DNA of 43,800 nt from NCBI GenBank assembly GCA_019634385.1, contig JAHQVK010000065.1, positions 1 to 43,800 of the forward strand, written 5' to 3'. The notes under the pieces are model-generated. The model was not told the DNA's origin, made no database searches, and saw nothing but the letters and a program-made list of their open reading frames with translations. Positions 1-9,030 of the stretch are shown here, in pieces. Position numbers and translations under genes: made by a program. The DNA is from Myxococcales bacterium (GTDB taxonomy: Bacteria; Myxococcota; Kuafuiibacteriia; Kuafuiibacteriales; Kuafuiibacteriaceae). Each line of letters starts with the position of its first letter. The first letter of the stretch is position 1.

Positions 1-61
1 AATTGGAAAGAGCTAGACCGTCTCAGCCACCCCTCTTCTGGTTCAAGGTCGTGCACGCCCT

Positions 62-247
62 TAGGGCGTGTCCTTACATTCCGGCTGCGGAGATGACGCG
101 GTAACCAGCGTTTGGGAGGGTCGGCCACGGAGACCGGGTACGGGATGTACCCTGCCGAGGGGCCCGAAAGGGTGGACAAGCCACCGAACCCTCACAAACG
201 CGGGAAACAAAGTCAGAACGCGGTCCGGAGCTTAAAGACATGCCCTA
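62..247 (+). mobile_element. Family A palindromic element, copy A1
   Basis: This is a 186-bp MITE-like element with no ORF of its own. It starts TAGGGCGTGTCC and ends AAAGACATGCCCTA, so the ends are imperfect inverted repeats. Inside are a GGGTAC/GTACCC hairpin (around 137-153), a CCC-GAAA-GGG hairpin (around 163-172) and a longer stem pairing the CAGCGTTTGGGAGGG arm with the CCCTCACAAACGCGGG arm. Its last TA (246-247) is also the first TA of the next element. Copies lie near 9.96, 14.2, 23.6 and 37.2 kb. Confidence 0.85.
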
Positions 248-422
248 GCAGGCCATCGGAAAAGTGAGTTAGGCGCTTCGCGGGTCCTTTTTCCGTGGAA
301 CGTCTGGACCGGCTTCGCCTTTCATCGGTTGCATACGCCCGGTATGCGCCCTCTTCATCCAAAGCGTTCCACGGAAAAGATACTTCGCGGATCACCCATC
401 TCACTTCTCCGATGGCCTGCTA
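246..422 (+). mobile_element. Family B palindromic element, copy B1
   Basis: This 177-bp element has perfect 15-bp terminal inverted repeats (TAGCAGGCCATCGGA and its complement at 408-422). A second inner pair, CCGTGGAACG and CGTTCCACGG, lies at about 292-301 and 364-373. The centre carries a GCATACGCCCGGTATGC hairpin next to an ATCGGTT motif that recurs near 14.15 and 23.9 kb. It abuts A1 and shares its terminal TA. There is no coding sequence in it. It probably moves in trans, but no transposase is in the window. Confidence 0.8.
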
Positions 423-828
423 GTCCTCATCGTCCGGCTGCGACCTTCAGCTTACTTTTCCCAATAAAAGTCACCCGTGCGCTGCAAAACGACGCAAACG
501 ATTCCGCCCAACAGTGGCCACAGCTTTAGGTGAGACACAGCCTAGGACTCTGCAGAACCTACCCAATTATTCGCATGTGAGGTCGTCATGAGCAAAATAT
601 CCGGCGCACCGGCATTTGTCATAAGGTAACACCAACTAGAATCTTGACCTTGGTGCTAGGACAAGCTCATCATCCGCCCACTCGCTGACTATCATTCACA
701 CATGATATCCAGCAAACTTTGCACTACGTCTGTGAAACGCCATCTTCCGCCTGAGTTTAGACGTGGGATGTCGATAAGAAACTTGTGATGGCCGATAGGC
801 AGTTGGGGAAGGACTAGGAGGTTCTTGT
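423..828. other. Non-coding leader upstream of pilM
   Basis: About 400 bp without a convincing gene. The short frames here lack a good ribosome-binding site and recognisable content. The only clear signal is AGGAGG at 816-821, eight bases before the pilM start. A TTGACC at 644-649 could be a -35 box, but I see no good -10 hexamer at the right distance, so no promoter is called. Confidence 0.5.
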
Positions 829-1893
829 ATGGCGAAAGGAAAGCTGACGGTCGGACTGGATATTGGGTCGGGTTCGATAAAGCTCACTCATCTGAAGACT
901 ACTCGGGGAGGCAATTACCAGCTTCAGGCATTCGGGATGGTTCAACTACCACCGGAGGCTATTGTTGACGGGGCGCTGATGAACTCCACTGCAGTCGTCG
1001 ACGGGATCCAAGAGCTATTTGCATCACAGAAACTCAAGGCCAAAGACGTTGCCACCTCAGTATCGGGTCATTCGGTCATCATCAAAAAGATCAACCTACC
1101 CCAAATGACGCCTGAAGAACTTGATGAATCCATTCAGTGGGAGGCGGAACAATACATCCCTTTCGACATCAACGACGTAAACATTGATGTGCAGATCCTC
1201 AACAGTGAGTCCACGCAAGCCGGACAAATGGATGTCCTTTTGGTCGCCGCCAAAAAAGATATGGTCAACGACTACACCGAGGTCATTGCCAGTGCCGGCC
1301 TAAACCCGGTTGTAGTGGATATCGATGCTTTTGCTGTACAAAACCAGTTTGAGATTAACTATGAAGTCTCAAGGTCCGAAACCGTTGTTCTGGTCAATGT
1401 AGGGGCATCCGTCACCAATATTAATGTAATCGCCAATAGCGTCTCAACCTTCACCCGCGATATTTCGATCGGAGGTGGCCAGTTTACGGACGCTGTGCAG
1501 AAATCTCTCAACGTATCCTACGATGAAGCTGAAGCACTGAAGCTTGGTGGCGGAAACAACGATGCAGATGCCGTTGTGCCCCGGGAAGTCGAACGAGTGC
1601 TCCACACGGAGTCCGAAACAATCGCCAATGAGATTCAACGTTCCCTCGACTTTTATGCTGCAACCTCTGCTGATTCACACATCGCTCGTATATTTCTCTC
1701 TGGGGGCTCCGCAAAAATCCCTGCTTTGGTGAAGACGATTGAAGGACGTACTGGGGTTCCGGTAGAGATCATTAATCCCTTCCGTAACATCGATATCGGC
1801 AACGGACGCTTCGACACCGAATACCTCCAGCAGATCGCCCCGATGGCTGCAGTCTCCGTGGGATTAGCTTTGCGCTACCCAGGAGATAAGTAG
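829..1893 (+). CDS. pilM: Type IV pilus assembly protein PilM
   Basis: PilM is the actin-like cytoplasmic ATPase-fold protein that docks on the N-terminal tail of PilN and links the pilus motor to the inner-membrane alignment complex. At 354 residues it has the family's usual length. The first phosphate-binding loop is GLDIGSGSIKLT (residues 9-20), the second is VLVNVGASVTN (about 187-197), and the adenosine motif is FLSGGSAKIPAL (about 289-300). The ATG at 829 is preceded by AGGAGG, which fixes the start. It opens a five-gene pilM-N-O-P-Q operon; pilN begins 19 bp downstream. The assignment is secure from motifs and from the order of the genes after it. Confidence 0.97.
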   Translation: MAKGKLTVGLDIGSGSIKLTHLKTTRGGNYQLQAFGMVQLPPEAIVDGALMNSTAVVDGIQELFASQKLKAKDVATSVSGHSVIIKKINLPQMTPEELDESIQWEAEQYIPFDINDVNIDVQILNSESTQAGQMDVLLVAAKKDMVNDYTEVIASAGLNPVVVDIDAFAVQNQFEINYEVSRSETVVLVNVGASVTNINVIANSVSTFTRDISIGGGQFTDAVQKSLNVSYDEAEALKLGGGNNDADAVVPREVERVLHTESETIANEIQRSLDFYAATSADSHIARIFLSGGSAKIPALVKTIEGRTGVPVEIINPFRNIDIGNGRFDTEYLQQIAPMAAVSVGLALRYPGDK

Positions 1894-1912
1894 ATTAAAG
1901 GAAGGCACTAGT

Positions 1913-2464
1913 ATGATTCGCATCAACCTTCTTCCGATCCGTCAGACGCAGAAGCGCCAGACAGTTCAGCAACAACTGGTCGTTGGAGCCATGTGCATCT
2001 TCCTGACTATCGTGGGGTCGGCTGGTTGGTACTGGAAAGTCTCCAGCGACGCTGCCTTCCTTCAGCTGGAGATCAAAAGAAAAACCCAAGAACTATCACA
2101 ACTCGACAAAATTATTGGTGAGATTAATCAGTTAGAGAAGAAGAAAGCCGAGCTCATCCGCAAGCAGAAGATCATCGAAGACCTTCGCCGCGGCAAGACC
2201 GGTCCGGTTAGGGCCATGGATGATCTCGCAACACTCATTCCCGATCGGGTGTGGATAACCAAACTTACCGAAGCTGATGGCTCAGTGACTCTCGAAGGCA
2301 AAGCTATCACTCACGAGAACGTGTCCGCGTTTATGAAAGCCCTCCAAAAATCGAAATACTTCACCCGAGTGACTTTAGGGTATTCAAAGACTTCCGCTAA
2401 AAAGACAAAGGGCGTCACACTGTACGAGTTTCAAATCATGTGCAGCGTGAACTACTCCGCGTAG
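1913..2464 (+). CDS. pilN: Type IV pilus inner-membrane protein PilN
   Basis: PilN is a bitopic inner-membrane protein of the pilus alignment complex. The N-terminal MIRINLLP (residues 1-8) is the conserved tail that binds PilM. One transmembrane segment follows at about residues 22-44, then a predicted coiled coil (Lys/Glu-rich, 45-85) and a small periplasmic ferredoxin-like domain that pairs with PilO. At 183 residues it is a normal family member. The ATG at 1913 follows AAGGAAGG at a good distance. It ends 11 bp before the chosen pilO start, in keeping with co-translation of the pair. Confidence 0.95.
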   Translation: MIRINLLPIRQTQKRQTVQQQLVVGAMCIFLTIVGSAGWYWKVSSDAAFLQLEIKRKTQELSQLDKIIGEINQLEKKKAELIRKQKIIEDLRRGKTGPVRAMDDLATLIPDRVWITKLTEADGSVTLEGKAITHENVSAFMKALQKSKYFTRVTLGYSKTSAKKTKGVTLYEFQIMCSVNYSA

Positions 2465-2475
2465 AGGACATAGCC

Positions 2476-3090
2476 ATGGAAGAGCTGGTTGCACGCGTAT
2501 CTAAAGTCCCATTCGCTCATCGGGTAATGGTTCTGGCACTCACGATTGTGGTGATCTTAGGAGCCACCTACTTCATTTTTGTATCACCTATCTATACTCG
2601 TATTGTTCAACTCCAACGACAGAACAATCAGCTAGAGACTCAGCTTACTCAAAAGAGGAGAGTAGCCCGGAATCTCAGCCGCTACCGGGTAGATGTTGAG
2701 CGATTGAAACAACGCCTCAATGAAGCATTGACCGAACTCCCCAACGAAGCGGAGATTCCTGAGCTCCTCCAGAAGATCGCAGCGCTGGTTGAGCAATCGG
2801 ACTGCAAAATGGAGATCTTTGAACCTCAGCATGAGGTAATAGAAGGGTTTTATGCGCGCATTCCGGTGAAAATGGGGATCATTGGTAACTACCACGCCAT
2901 AGCCGTGTTTTTTGATAAGGTGTCCAAGCTCGCCCGCATCGTAAATGTCACCAACATCGCTCTTGCCGAACCAAAGGTTCAGAACAAAAAAGTTGTCCTT
3001 TCCGCAGACTTCGTCGCAACAACCTTCAAGTTTGTGGAGAGAAAGGCCGTAACTAAGGGATCACAAACCGGTTTTGGTAATCAGCGATGA
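2476..3090 (+). CDS. pilO: Type IV pilus inner-membrane protein PilO
   Basis: PilO is the heterodimer partner of PilN. I start it at the ATG at 2476 (MEELVARVSK), giving 204 residues, because AGAGGA lies at 2463-2468, seven bases upstream. The frame opens 36 bp earlier, but that start would sit inside pilN and has no good ribosome site. A single membrane helix spans about residues 17-38. A Gln/Arg-rich coiled coil runs to about 90, and the rest is the periplasmic PilO domain with the typical 'ELPNEAEIPELLQKI' region. Its TGA overlaps the ATG of pilP (ATGA), a sign of translational coupling. Confidence 0.94.
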   Translation: MEELVARVSKVPFAHRVMVLALTIVVILGATYFIFVSPIYTRIVQLQRQNNQLETQLTQKRRVARNLSRYRVDVERLKQRLNEALTELPNEAEIPELLQKIAALVEQSDCKMEIFEPQHEVIEGFYARIPVKMGIIGNYHAIAVFFDKVSKLARIVNVTNIALAEPKVQNKKVVLSADFVATTFKFVERKAVTKGSQTGFGNQR

Positions 3091-3629
3091 AGTACACGGT
3101 GAACACAATCCACGTTTCCCTCATGGTCACAGCTATTGGGAGCTTTCGGTGTGGCGGTGACAATCTTTCGTCTACCCCTTCACCGAAGCCGAACACGCCC
3201 GCTGAATCCAAACTCAATGCTGCTCAAGCCAACCCGCCAATAACGGCGGTTGCTTTATCTGACGATGAGGTAGCGTACGTCTATTCCCCAATCGGCAAGC
3301 GCGACCCATTTAGGTCGATCTACGATGAGTTTCAGCAGGACACCGAAAACGAGCAACTGACAGAACTACAAAAGTTTGAGCTGGATCAGCTCAAACTTGT
3401 GGCAATTGTGTCGCGTATAGCTACCCCCTACGCTATGGTTGAGGATCCTGATGGGAAGGGGCACACCCTTACCCGTGGTAAACTCATCGGAAAAAACTGG
3501 GGACGAGTTAGCCAAATAACCCCAGACTGCGTAGTGATAAAAGAGGAGTATCGGGATTACACCGGACGCCGAGTGACCAACCAGACCAATATGTGTATTC
3601 CGAAGCCATCGGAACTTGGTCTTGAATAA
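3087..3629 (+). CDS. pilP: Type IV pilus lipoprotein PilP
   Basis: PilP is the periplasmic lipoprotein that connects the PilN/PilO complex to the N-terminal domains of the PilQ secretin. The family signature GKRDPFRS is at about residues 70-77, followed by the small beta-sandwich HR domain (about 90-170), in which a KGHTLTRG segment matches the usual 'G..y.v..G..iG..' pattern. The N-terminus looks like a lipoprotein signal with Cys22, but the lipobox reads SFRC rather than the usual L-A/S-G/A-C, so lipidation is less certain than the family assignment. It overlaps pilO by 4 bp and ends 42 bp before pilQ. Confidence 0.92.
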   Translation: MKYTVNTIHVSLMVTAIGSFRCGGDNLSSTPSPKPNTPAESKLNAAQANPPITAVALSDDEVAYVYSPIGKRDPFRSIYDEFQQDTENEQLTELQKFELDQLKLVAIVSRIATPYAMVEDPDGKGHTLTRGKLIGKNWGRVSQITPDCVVIKEEYRDYTGRRVTNQTNMCIPKPSELGLE

Positions 3630-3671
3630 TCCTCTGACCATGAGAATCTCGTACGGAGAAGGACTGCCCCA

Positions 3672-6449
3672 ATGAGGACTTACGACATCCCTCACCCCCC
3701 TGGAACGGGACGTTTAGCCCGCCAAGCTCGAATGCGGCGCGAGGGTTTTACCCCTATCAACGTCGGCGTCGTTGGTCTCTTGCTCTTGCTGGGCTACTCA
3801 GCAAACGCAACACCACCAGCACCATCAGCTTCGGATCTGCCCGAAGCCAACCAGGTGGAGGCGATAAACATTCGCAATGGCGGCCGCCAAGTGGTCATTC
3901 GGACCAGTAGCGAGCCCACCTACTCCCTTTTCAGAATGACGTCACCATACCGACTTCTGATCGACATCGCTCAGACCGGTCTCAGCTCAGAGGTACAGCC
4001 GCTCACTACCGGTAAAGGGCAGATTCTCTCGGTAACACCCAGCAGCTTCGATGACGGGAATCAACGAATAACCAGGGTAGAGATCGCCCTATCGGCCTAC
4101 TTTCCTCATAAGGCCAAGATTCAGGGCAATAGTATTGTTCTAAATATCAGAGTGCCTAAAGGCACCCCAGCCCCGGTACGAAGCCGGAGCAAACCACTCG
4201 GCTCAACCGAGACAAAAAAAGTCCGCCCGCACCGTCCACAAAAGACCCGAATTGGCCGGCTAGTCATCCATGAAGACGGCGACAGAAGCCTTCTCAAAGC
4301 TCCTACCACCGGCCTCGATCTGGGCAACGATGCCGTCCATCTAGAGACGCTGTCCTCCCCCTCCCGGTTGGTGATCGATCTGCGTAACGCATCGATGACC
4401 CCCAAGTGGCAACGCCTTCGGTTGGATAAATACGGCGTGCGTCGAGTCCGGGCGGCCATTCGGGGCGAAGGCGTGCGAATCGTGCTGGATCTCGAGGATA
4501 ACGCTGGTTTCCCTCAAATATCGGTTGATGTTGCCAAAGGCGCCCTCATGGTCAGCATTGAGGCCTCCGCAGCGCCCCCGGTAGCTAGAGCTCTAGCTAA
4601 GGCCTCGGCGAAGCCTCGTGCAAAACCGGCTCATGCACAGGCAACCACCTCAGTGAGATCAGCAGCTACAAATAAACGCAGCCCAGTTGATGGCTCAAAG
4701 CAACCATCTGCTAAACGTCCTGGCCGCATAGTGCCGATCCGCAACACGATCGAGGACATACGATTCGAACCCAAAGACGGTTTCTACCGACTGACGATCG
4801 AATTCGAAAAACCGATCGCTAAAGAAGCCATCGTACGACAAGGCTCTGAAGATACCCCCGGTCTACGGCTCGAAGGCGTGCGCCTACCGGAAAACTATGA
4901 ACGTACAATGGACGTGAGTTCCATTGCGGGCGAGGCTCTAACGTCCATCTCCAGCTTCGCGGATCGAGGACAGGTCATCCTAGCTGCTCGCATACTGGAA
5001 GAGACCGAACACAGACATTGGCAAAGAGGCACCAAACTGATGTGGGACTTCCGGTCCCGCCAACCTCAGGTTCTTAGCTACGAAACAGATGGCGCTGCAG
5101 CTAGTTACGCTTCGACTGCCATCCAAACGACTGGTCAACTGATCCCTCAGCGAGAGCGCTACACTGGCCGGAGAATATCTCTCGACCTAAAAGATGCGGA
5201 GATACAGAATGTTCTCCGACTGCTCGCAGATGTCTCGAAGCTCAACATCGTAGCCTCTGACAACGTAGATGGGAAAATCACCATCAAGCTTCGCAACGTC
5301 CCTTGGGATCAAGCCCTAGACATTATTTTGCGAGCTAAACAGCTGGATAAGACTCGCAATGGGAACATCATTCGCGTCGCCCCCCTAGAGGTTCTTCGCC
5401 AGGAAGAAGAGCTAAGGCTCAAACGCGCAGAGGCGAGAATCAAACTTGAACCTCTCACCGTGCGGCTAATCCCCGTAAGTTACGCGGTCGCAAGCGATGT
5501 TGCTCCCCAAGTGCAGTCGCTCCTCACGTCCAGAGGAACGATCAACATCGATGAGCGAACGAACGTACTCATTGTGGAGGACATCGGTGATGTCCTCACA
5601 AAAGTTGAACGCCTGGTACGCACCCTGGATACCCAAACTCCTCAAGTTCTCATCGAGGCACGTATTGTTGAAGCTCGCTCGAACTTCTCTCGCGAACTTG
5701 GAGTTCAGTGGGGGGGAAACGCGGAATTCAGCCAAAACTATGGAAACCAAACTGGCCTTGGTTTTCCATCCAACGTGCGCGTCGCTGGCGGAGCTGACGA
5801 CGTGGCTAACCAGGTGACCGAAGGAGTCTTACCCAACGCCAACTATGCGGTAAACCTTCCAGCAGCGGTTGGTTCCGGAGGTGGAGGAGCGATCGGCTTT
5901 GTCTTCGGCTCGCTCGATGGGGGAACTCTCGTTAATCTGAGACTTTCTGCGGCAGAGGCAACCGGCAAAATCAAGATTGTTAGTGCGCCAAAGATCGTCA
6001 CTCTCGATAACAAAAAGGCGACCATTCTTTCTGGGGAACAAGTACCGATCACCGTCGTCACCGCCAATGGTCCAGTCACCAGATACATCAACGCCAATAT
6101 CGAACTCCACGTCCTCCCTCATGTTACGCAGGATGGTTCCATTTTGATGGAAATCGACGCGAAGAAAAACGAGCTTTCCGATCGTATTGATTTCCTTGGT
6201 GTTCCCGGCATCCTCACGAAAGAGGCCAAAACCCAAATGATCGTACGCGACGGCGATACCGCAGTTTTGGGGGGACTCTACCGACGGAACACCCAATCAA
6301 ACGAAGCTTACGTACCTTGGCTCGGCAGAATTCCCGTACTGGGCTGGATGTTCAAGACCACCAGTCGCTCCGACGCCAGGGATGAACTACTCATCTTTAT
6401 CTCGCCGCGCATCGTCAATCGCTCCGAGGCTCTTATCACGCCCGACTAA
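3672..6449 (+). CDS. pilQ: Type IV pilus secretin PilQ
   Basis: PilQ is the outer-membrane multimeric channel through which the pilus leaves the cell. At 925 residues it is long for the family, because it carries three AMIN-like peptidoglycan-binding beta domains (about 62-135, 192-290 and 359-455) joined by Ala/Pro/Lys-rich linkers. An STN domain (about 499-550), an N1 secretin domain (about 597-655) and the C-terminal secretin gate follow. In the gate, VPWLGRIPVLGWMFK and ELLIFISPRIV are diagnostic. The N-terminus has a long basic stretch before a hydrophobic core ending ANA. A shorter start at residue 21 would give a more normal signal peptide, but GGAGAAGGA at 3655-3663 favours the ATG at 3672. 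Confidence 0.97.
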   Translation: MRTYDIPHPPGTGRLARQARMRREGFTPINVGVVGLLLLLGYSANATPPAPSASDLPEANQVEAINIRNGGRQVVIRTSSEPTYSLFRMTSPYRLLIDIAQTGLSSEVQPLTTGKGQILSVTPSSFDDGNQRITRVEIALSAYFPHKAKIQGNSIVLNIRVPKGTPAPVRSRSKPLGSTETKKVRPHRPQKTRIGRLVIHEDGDRSLLKAPTTGLDLGNDAVHLETLSSPSRLVIDLRNASMTPKWQRLRLDKYGVRRVRAAIRGEGVRIVLDLEDNAGFPQISVDVAKGALMVSIEASAAPPVARALAKASAKPRAKPAHAQATTSVRSAATNKRSPVDGSKQPSAKRPGRIVPIRNTIEDIRFEPKDGFYRLTIEFEKPIAKEAIVRQGSEDTPGLRLEGVRLPENYERTMDVSSIAGEALTSISSFADRGQVILAARILEETEHRHWQRGTKLMWDFRSRQPQVLSYETDGAAASYASTAIQTTGQLIPQRERYTGRRISLDLKDAEIQNVLRLLADVSKLNIVASDNVDGKITIKLRNVPWDQALDIILRAKQLDKTRNGNIIRVAPLEVLRQEEELRLKRAEARIKLEPLTVRLIPVSYAVASDVAPQVQSLLTSRGTINIDERTNVLIVEDIGDVLTKVERLVRTLDTQTPQVLIEARIVEARSNFSRELGVQWGGNAEFSQNYGNQTGLGFPSNVRVAGGADDVANQVTEGVLPNANYAVNLPAAVGSGGGGAIGFVFGSLDGGTLVNLRLSAAEATGKIKIVSAPKIVTLDNKKATILSGEQVPITVVTANGPVTRYINANIELHVLPHVTQDGSILMEIDAKKNELSDRIDFLGVPGILTKEAKTQMIVRDGDTAVLGGLYRRNTQSNEAYVPWLGRIPVLGWMFKTTSRSDARDELLIFISPRIVNRSEALITPD

Positions 6450-6514
6450 GTGAGGTTTGTTGAGGGTTCGTCTATGAAGTTTCACGATGTCGCGGTAGGG
6501 ACCGGTAGTAACCC

Positions 6515-8059
6515 ATGACATCTAGCACTATTCTTCTCGCAGGCGCTCCGGGAGCTGGTAAATCCACCGTGGGCAAGGCGTTATCTCAGGTGCTTCGCCG
6601 GCCGTTCATCGATCTTGATGAACTGATCGAGGCGCGCGCTGGTAAGCACCCTGCCCAGATTATCACCCACGACGGTGAGGCTCGCTTTCGGGCTCTCGAA
6701 GATGAAGCAATCACCGCTTTGGAGGGTGCCACCGGAGCGGTGGTCTCTCTCGGAGGTGGAGCACTAACCCATAGACATACCCGCGGTGCGGCCCGGCAGC
6801 TCGGACCAGTGGTACGCCTAGACGTACCGCGCGAGCTTCTCAAGGAACGACTGCTCGGTAGTGAAGCATCACGGCCCTTAGTTGCGGGCAAACTCGATCA
6901 TCTTCTTGAAGAACGAGCTTCCACGTACGCAGCGGTTGATATGTGCGTAAACGGTGTGGGCAGCCCCGAAGAGGTGGCGGAGCGTATCCGAGCGGCCTGT
7001 CAGAATACTTCGGTCATCACTTCTCGGTTTTTGAACGAGTCTACGCGAATCCTGGTCGGTCAAGGCGTCGCCACCGCCGTCGCTGGAGCAGTCGCGCACC
7101 TCACCCCCCAACGCCCCGTCCTCCTCATTACCGACGCTGGTGTCCCAGAGGAAATTCGTACCCTCGTTCGCGAGAGCATCGCCGAACTCTACCCGGTCCA
7201 TGTCGTTGCAGCCGAACGGGGGGAGGCGACCAAAACCTGGTCGTTTCTGGGTGAAGTGCTAGAGAGTGGTTTGCGTCACGGGTGCGGGCGGCAAAGTGTG
7301 GTTGTTGCTCTCGGAGGAGGAGCTATCTGTGATCTCGGAAACCTCGCGGCTAGTCTGCTCGGAAGAGGCGCCCCATCCATCCTTGTACCCACCACTCTCC
7401 TTTCCCAAATCGATGCATCAGTCGGCGGAAAATGTGCGGTCAACCACGCCAACCAACGTAATTCCGTTGGTCATTTTCATCCACCCCGCGAAGTTATCAC
7501 CGACGTTAACCTCGTTCAGTCTCTCGTCCCAGAAGAGTTCAGTTCCGGGGTTGCTGAACTTATAAAAATGGCGGTTCTTGGGGACGCAGAACTATTCGAG
7601 AGGTTGGAAAATGACGAGGCCATTGGCGCAGCCATGGTCGCCCGAGCCATTGAACTTAAGGCGGAAGTCGTTGCTCGCGATCCCACGGAACGCGGAGAAC
7701 GTAAGACCTTAAATCTTGGTCACACCCTCGGCCATGCTCTCGAATCCGCAGCCAATTTCAACATGCGCCATGGCGAAGCAGTGGCCATGGGAATCGTTGC
7801 TACTGCATGGGCTTCGGTACGCAAGAACTATACTTCTTCGTCCGTCGCTGAACGCATTGAACGCGTGATCTCCAGGTATGGTTTGCAGTGCCGACCAGAG
7901 TCAGCACTTCTACAAGCATCGAGAGACTACATCGCAGCGGACAAGAAAAGCGATGCCGTTGCGTGTGATTGGATCGCTATACGCGACATAGGTGACGTAG
8001 TCACTGAGAGACTCGATCTCACCGAACTCAAGCGCATGCTCACAGAGCCCGAAGGATAA
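6515..8059 (+). CDS. aroKB: Fused shikimate kinase / 3-dehydroquinate synthase (AroK-AroB)
   Basis: This single 514-residue protein carries two shikimate-pathway enzymes. Residues 1-165 are shikimate kinase, with Walker A GAPGAGKST (10-18), the acidic DLDELIE segment that binds Mg and shikimate, and GGGAL. Residues from about 175 are 3-dehydroquinate synthase, with NAD-binding ALGGGAICDLG (about 263) and VPTTLLSQIDASVGGK (about 291). The zinc ligands are Glu in SGVAELIK, His in LNLGHTLGHALE and His in MRHGEAVAMG. Both active sites look intact. In many Proteobacteria aroK and aroB are separate genes just after pilQ; here the same position holds a fusion, 65 bp downstream of pilQ. It catalyses two non-consecutive steps, so direct channelling between the halves is not expected. 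Confidence 0.95.
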   Translation: MTSSTILLAGAPGAGKSTVGKALSQVLRRPFIDLDELIEARAGKHPAQIITHDGEARFRALEDEAITALEGATGAVVSLGGGALTHRHTRGAARQLGPVVRLDVPRELLKERLLGSEASRPLVAGKLDHLLEERASTYAAVDMCVNGVGSPEEVAERIRAACQNTSVITSRFLNESTRILVGQGVATAVAGAVAHLTPQRPVLLITDAGVPEEIRTLVRESIAELYPVHVVAAERGEATKTWSFLGEVLESGLRHGCGRQSVVVALGGGAICDLGNLAASLLGRGAPSILVPTTLLSQIDASVGGKCAVNHANQRNSVGHFHPPREVITDVNLVQSLVPEEFSSGVAELIKMAVLGDAELFERLENDEAIGAAMVARAIELKAEVVARDPTERGERKTLNLGHTLGHALESAANFNMRHGEAVAMGIVATAWASVRKNYTSSSVAERIERVISRYGLQCRPESALLQASRDYIAADKKSDAVACDWIAIRDIGDVVTERLDLTELKRMLTEPEG

Positions 8060-8067
8060 CTATACCG

Positions 8068-9024
8068 ATGAGGACACTAAGGACCCAAGCCCTGAGCCCC
8101 CTGCTGCCGATGATATGCGTTACTGCCCTGTGTGCGGCGTGTGAAAGTGAAGATGCGTATTCATCAATCTCCGCAGAAAATATTGCAGCCCCTGAGGATA
8201 CCGACTCTTGTATCTTCTCTTCAGATGTCGACGGGCTTTTCCGGTCTTCTACCTCCCTCAATACATCACCTCCCCCCTCAGATCCTACCCCCGTTGTGCA
8301 GACTAGCCTACGGCTTAGGGCACGGGTCACCAACGGAATGACGAGTGTCCCCACCGCAATTGACACCGACCAGGAATACAGCCCGGGCACTCGGGTCAAA
8401 GCGGTGAACTTCACCTTCAATTGGGAGTGCGACCCCGGTGAACTAGCGTTTGGCGTGGGGCCGATCTTTGTTCCCGGAGTAGCATTGACCACGCCATTTT
8501 GCGATGATCCTCGATCAGACGGGGAGACTTTCGCCGGGCGTTATACCGTTGCTGCCAATGGAGACAACATTGACCCCCAAGAAACTGGATTGGTAGTCTT
8601 TGAGCCAGTTTCGACCTCGCTGGGCCTCGCCTTCGACAACTCTTTTGCCATTGCCGAAGCAGCCAATCTCTGTTGTATCGCGGAGGGTGGTTGCGACAAC
8701 GTCGCCGACGCTGAGATCGCCACCGGTGATGGTCGCTGCCGACAGCTTCAGATATTGTTTAACCAAATTAGTGACGACGGTTCCCTCAATGCCAACGTCG
8801 AGGAGGATGTAAGCCGCTGGCAGCCATTCTCGATCTATACTTTCCCCACCCTTACCGCCAACCAAGAGGGTTTGGTTCGTTCTCCTGCTACTTACCCCCT
8901 CCGGATACGGGGCCGGTTTGAGTTCGTGAATCAGGGGGGAGATATTATCTCAAGTGATGAACTACTCCACAGCATCCGGATATGCCGAAATTGCAGCCGC
9001 TCTACGAGTTCCTGTACCCTCTAG
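8068..9024 (+). CDS. Predicted lipoprotein of unknown function
   Basis: A 318-residue protein I do not recognise. The N-terminus is a plausible lipoprotein signal: basic MRTLRTQ, a hydrophobic stretch and LCAAC, giving Cys25 as the lipidated residue, although Cys at -3 is not ideal. The mature part is acidic, Ser/Thr-rich, and contains about a dozen cysteines, including a CC pair near residue 200 and CRNCSRSTSSC at the C-terminus, suggesting a disulphide-rich extracytoplasmic protein. It begins 8 bp after aroKB and ends 6 bp before the next gene, so it is in the same transcript. Nothing in the sequence links it to aromatic biosynthesis. Confidence 0.75.
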   Translation: MRTLRTQALSPLLPMICVTALCAACESEDAYSSISAENIAAPEDTDSCIFSSDVDGLFRSSTSLNTSPPPSDPTPVVQTSLRLRARVTNGMTSVPTAIDTDQEYSPGTRVKAVNFTFNWECDPGELAFGVGPIFVPGVALTTPFCDDPRSDGETFAGRYTVAANGDNIDPQETGLVVFEPVSTSLGLAFDNSFAIAEAANLCCIAEGGCDNVADAEIATGDGRCRQLQILFNQISDDGSLNANVEEDVSRWQPFSIYTFPTLTANQEGLVRSPATYPLRIRGRFEFVNQGGDIISSDELLHSIRICRNCSRSTSSCTL

Positions 9025-9030
9025 GCGCCT

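Noticed and set aside
644-672. Sigma-70 promoter for pilM (TTGACC at 644-649)
   Set aside because: There is no acceptable -10 hexamer 16-18 bases downstream (TCATCA at best).
5829-6296. 155-codon open frame on the minus strand inside pilQ
   Set aside because: It lies opposite the conserved secretin domain of pilQ and has no recognisable domain. It is a frame shadow of a real gene.
8040-8492. 150-codon minus-strand frame over the aroKB/lipoprotein junction
   Set aside because: It crosses two plus-strand genes, and the encoded sequence shows no known family pattern and no ribosome site.
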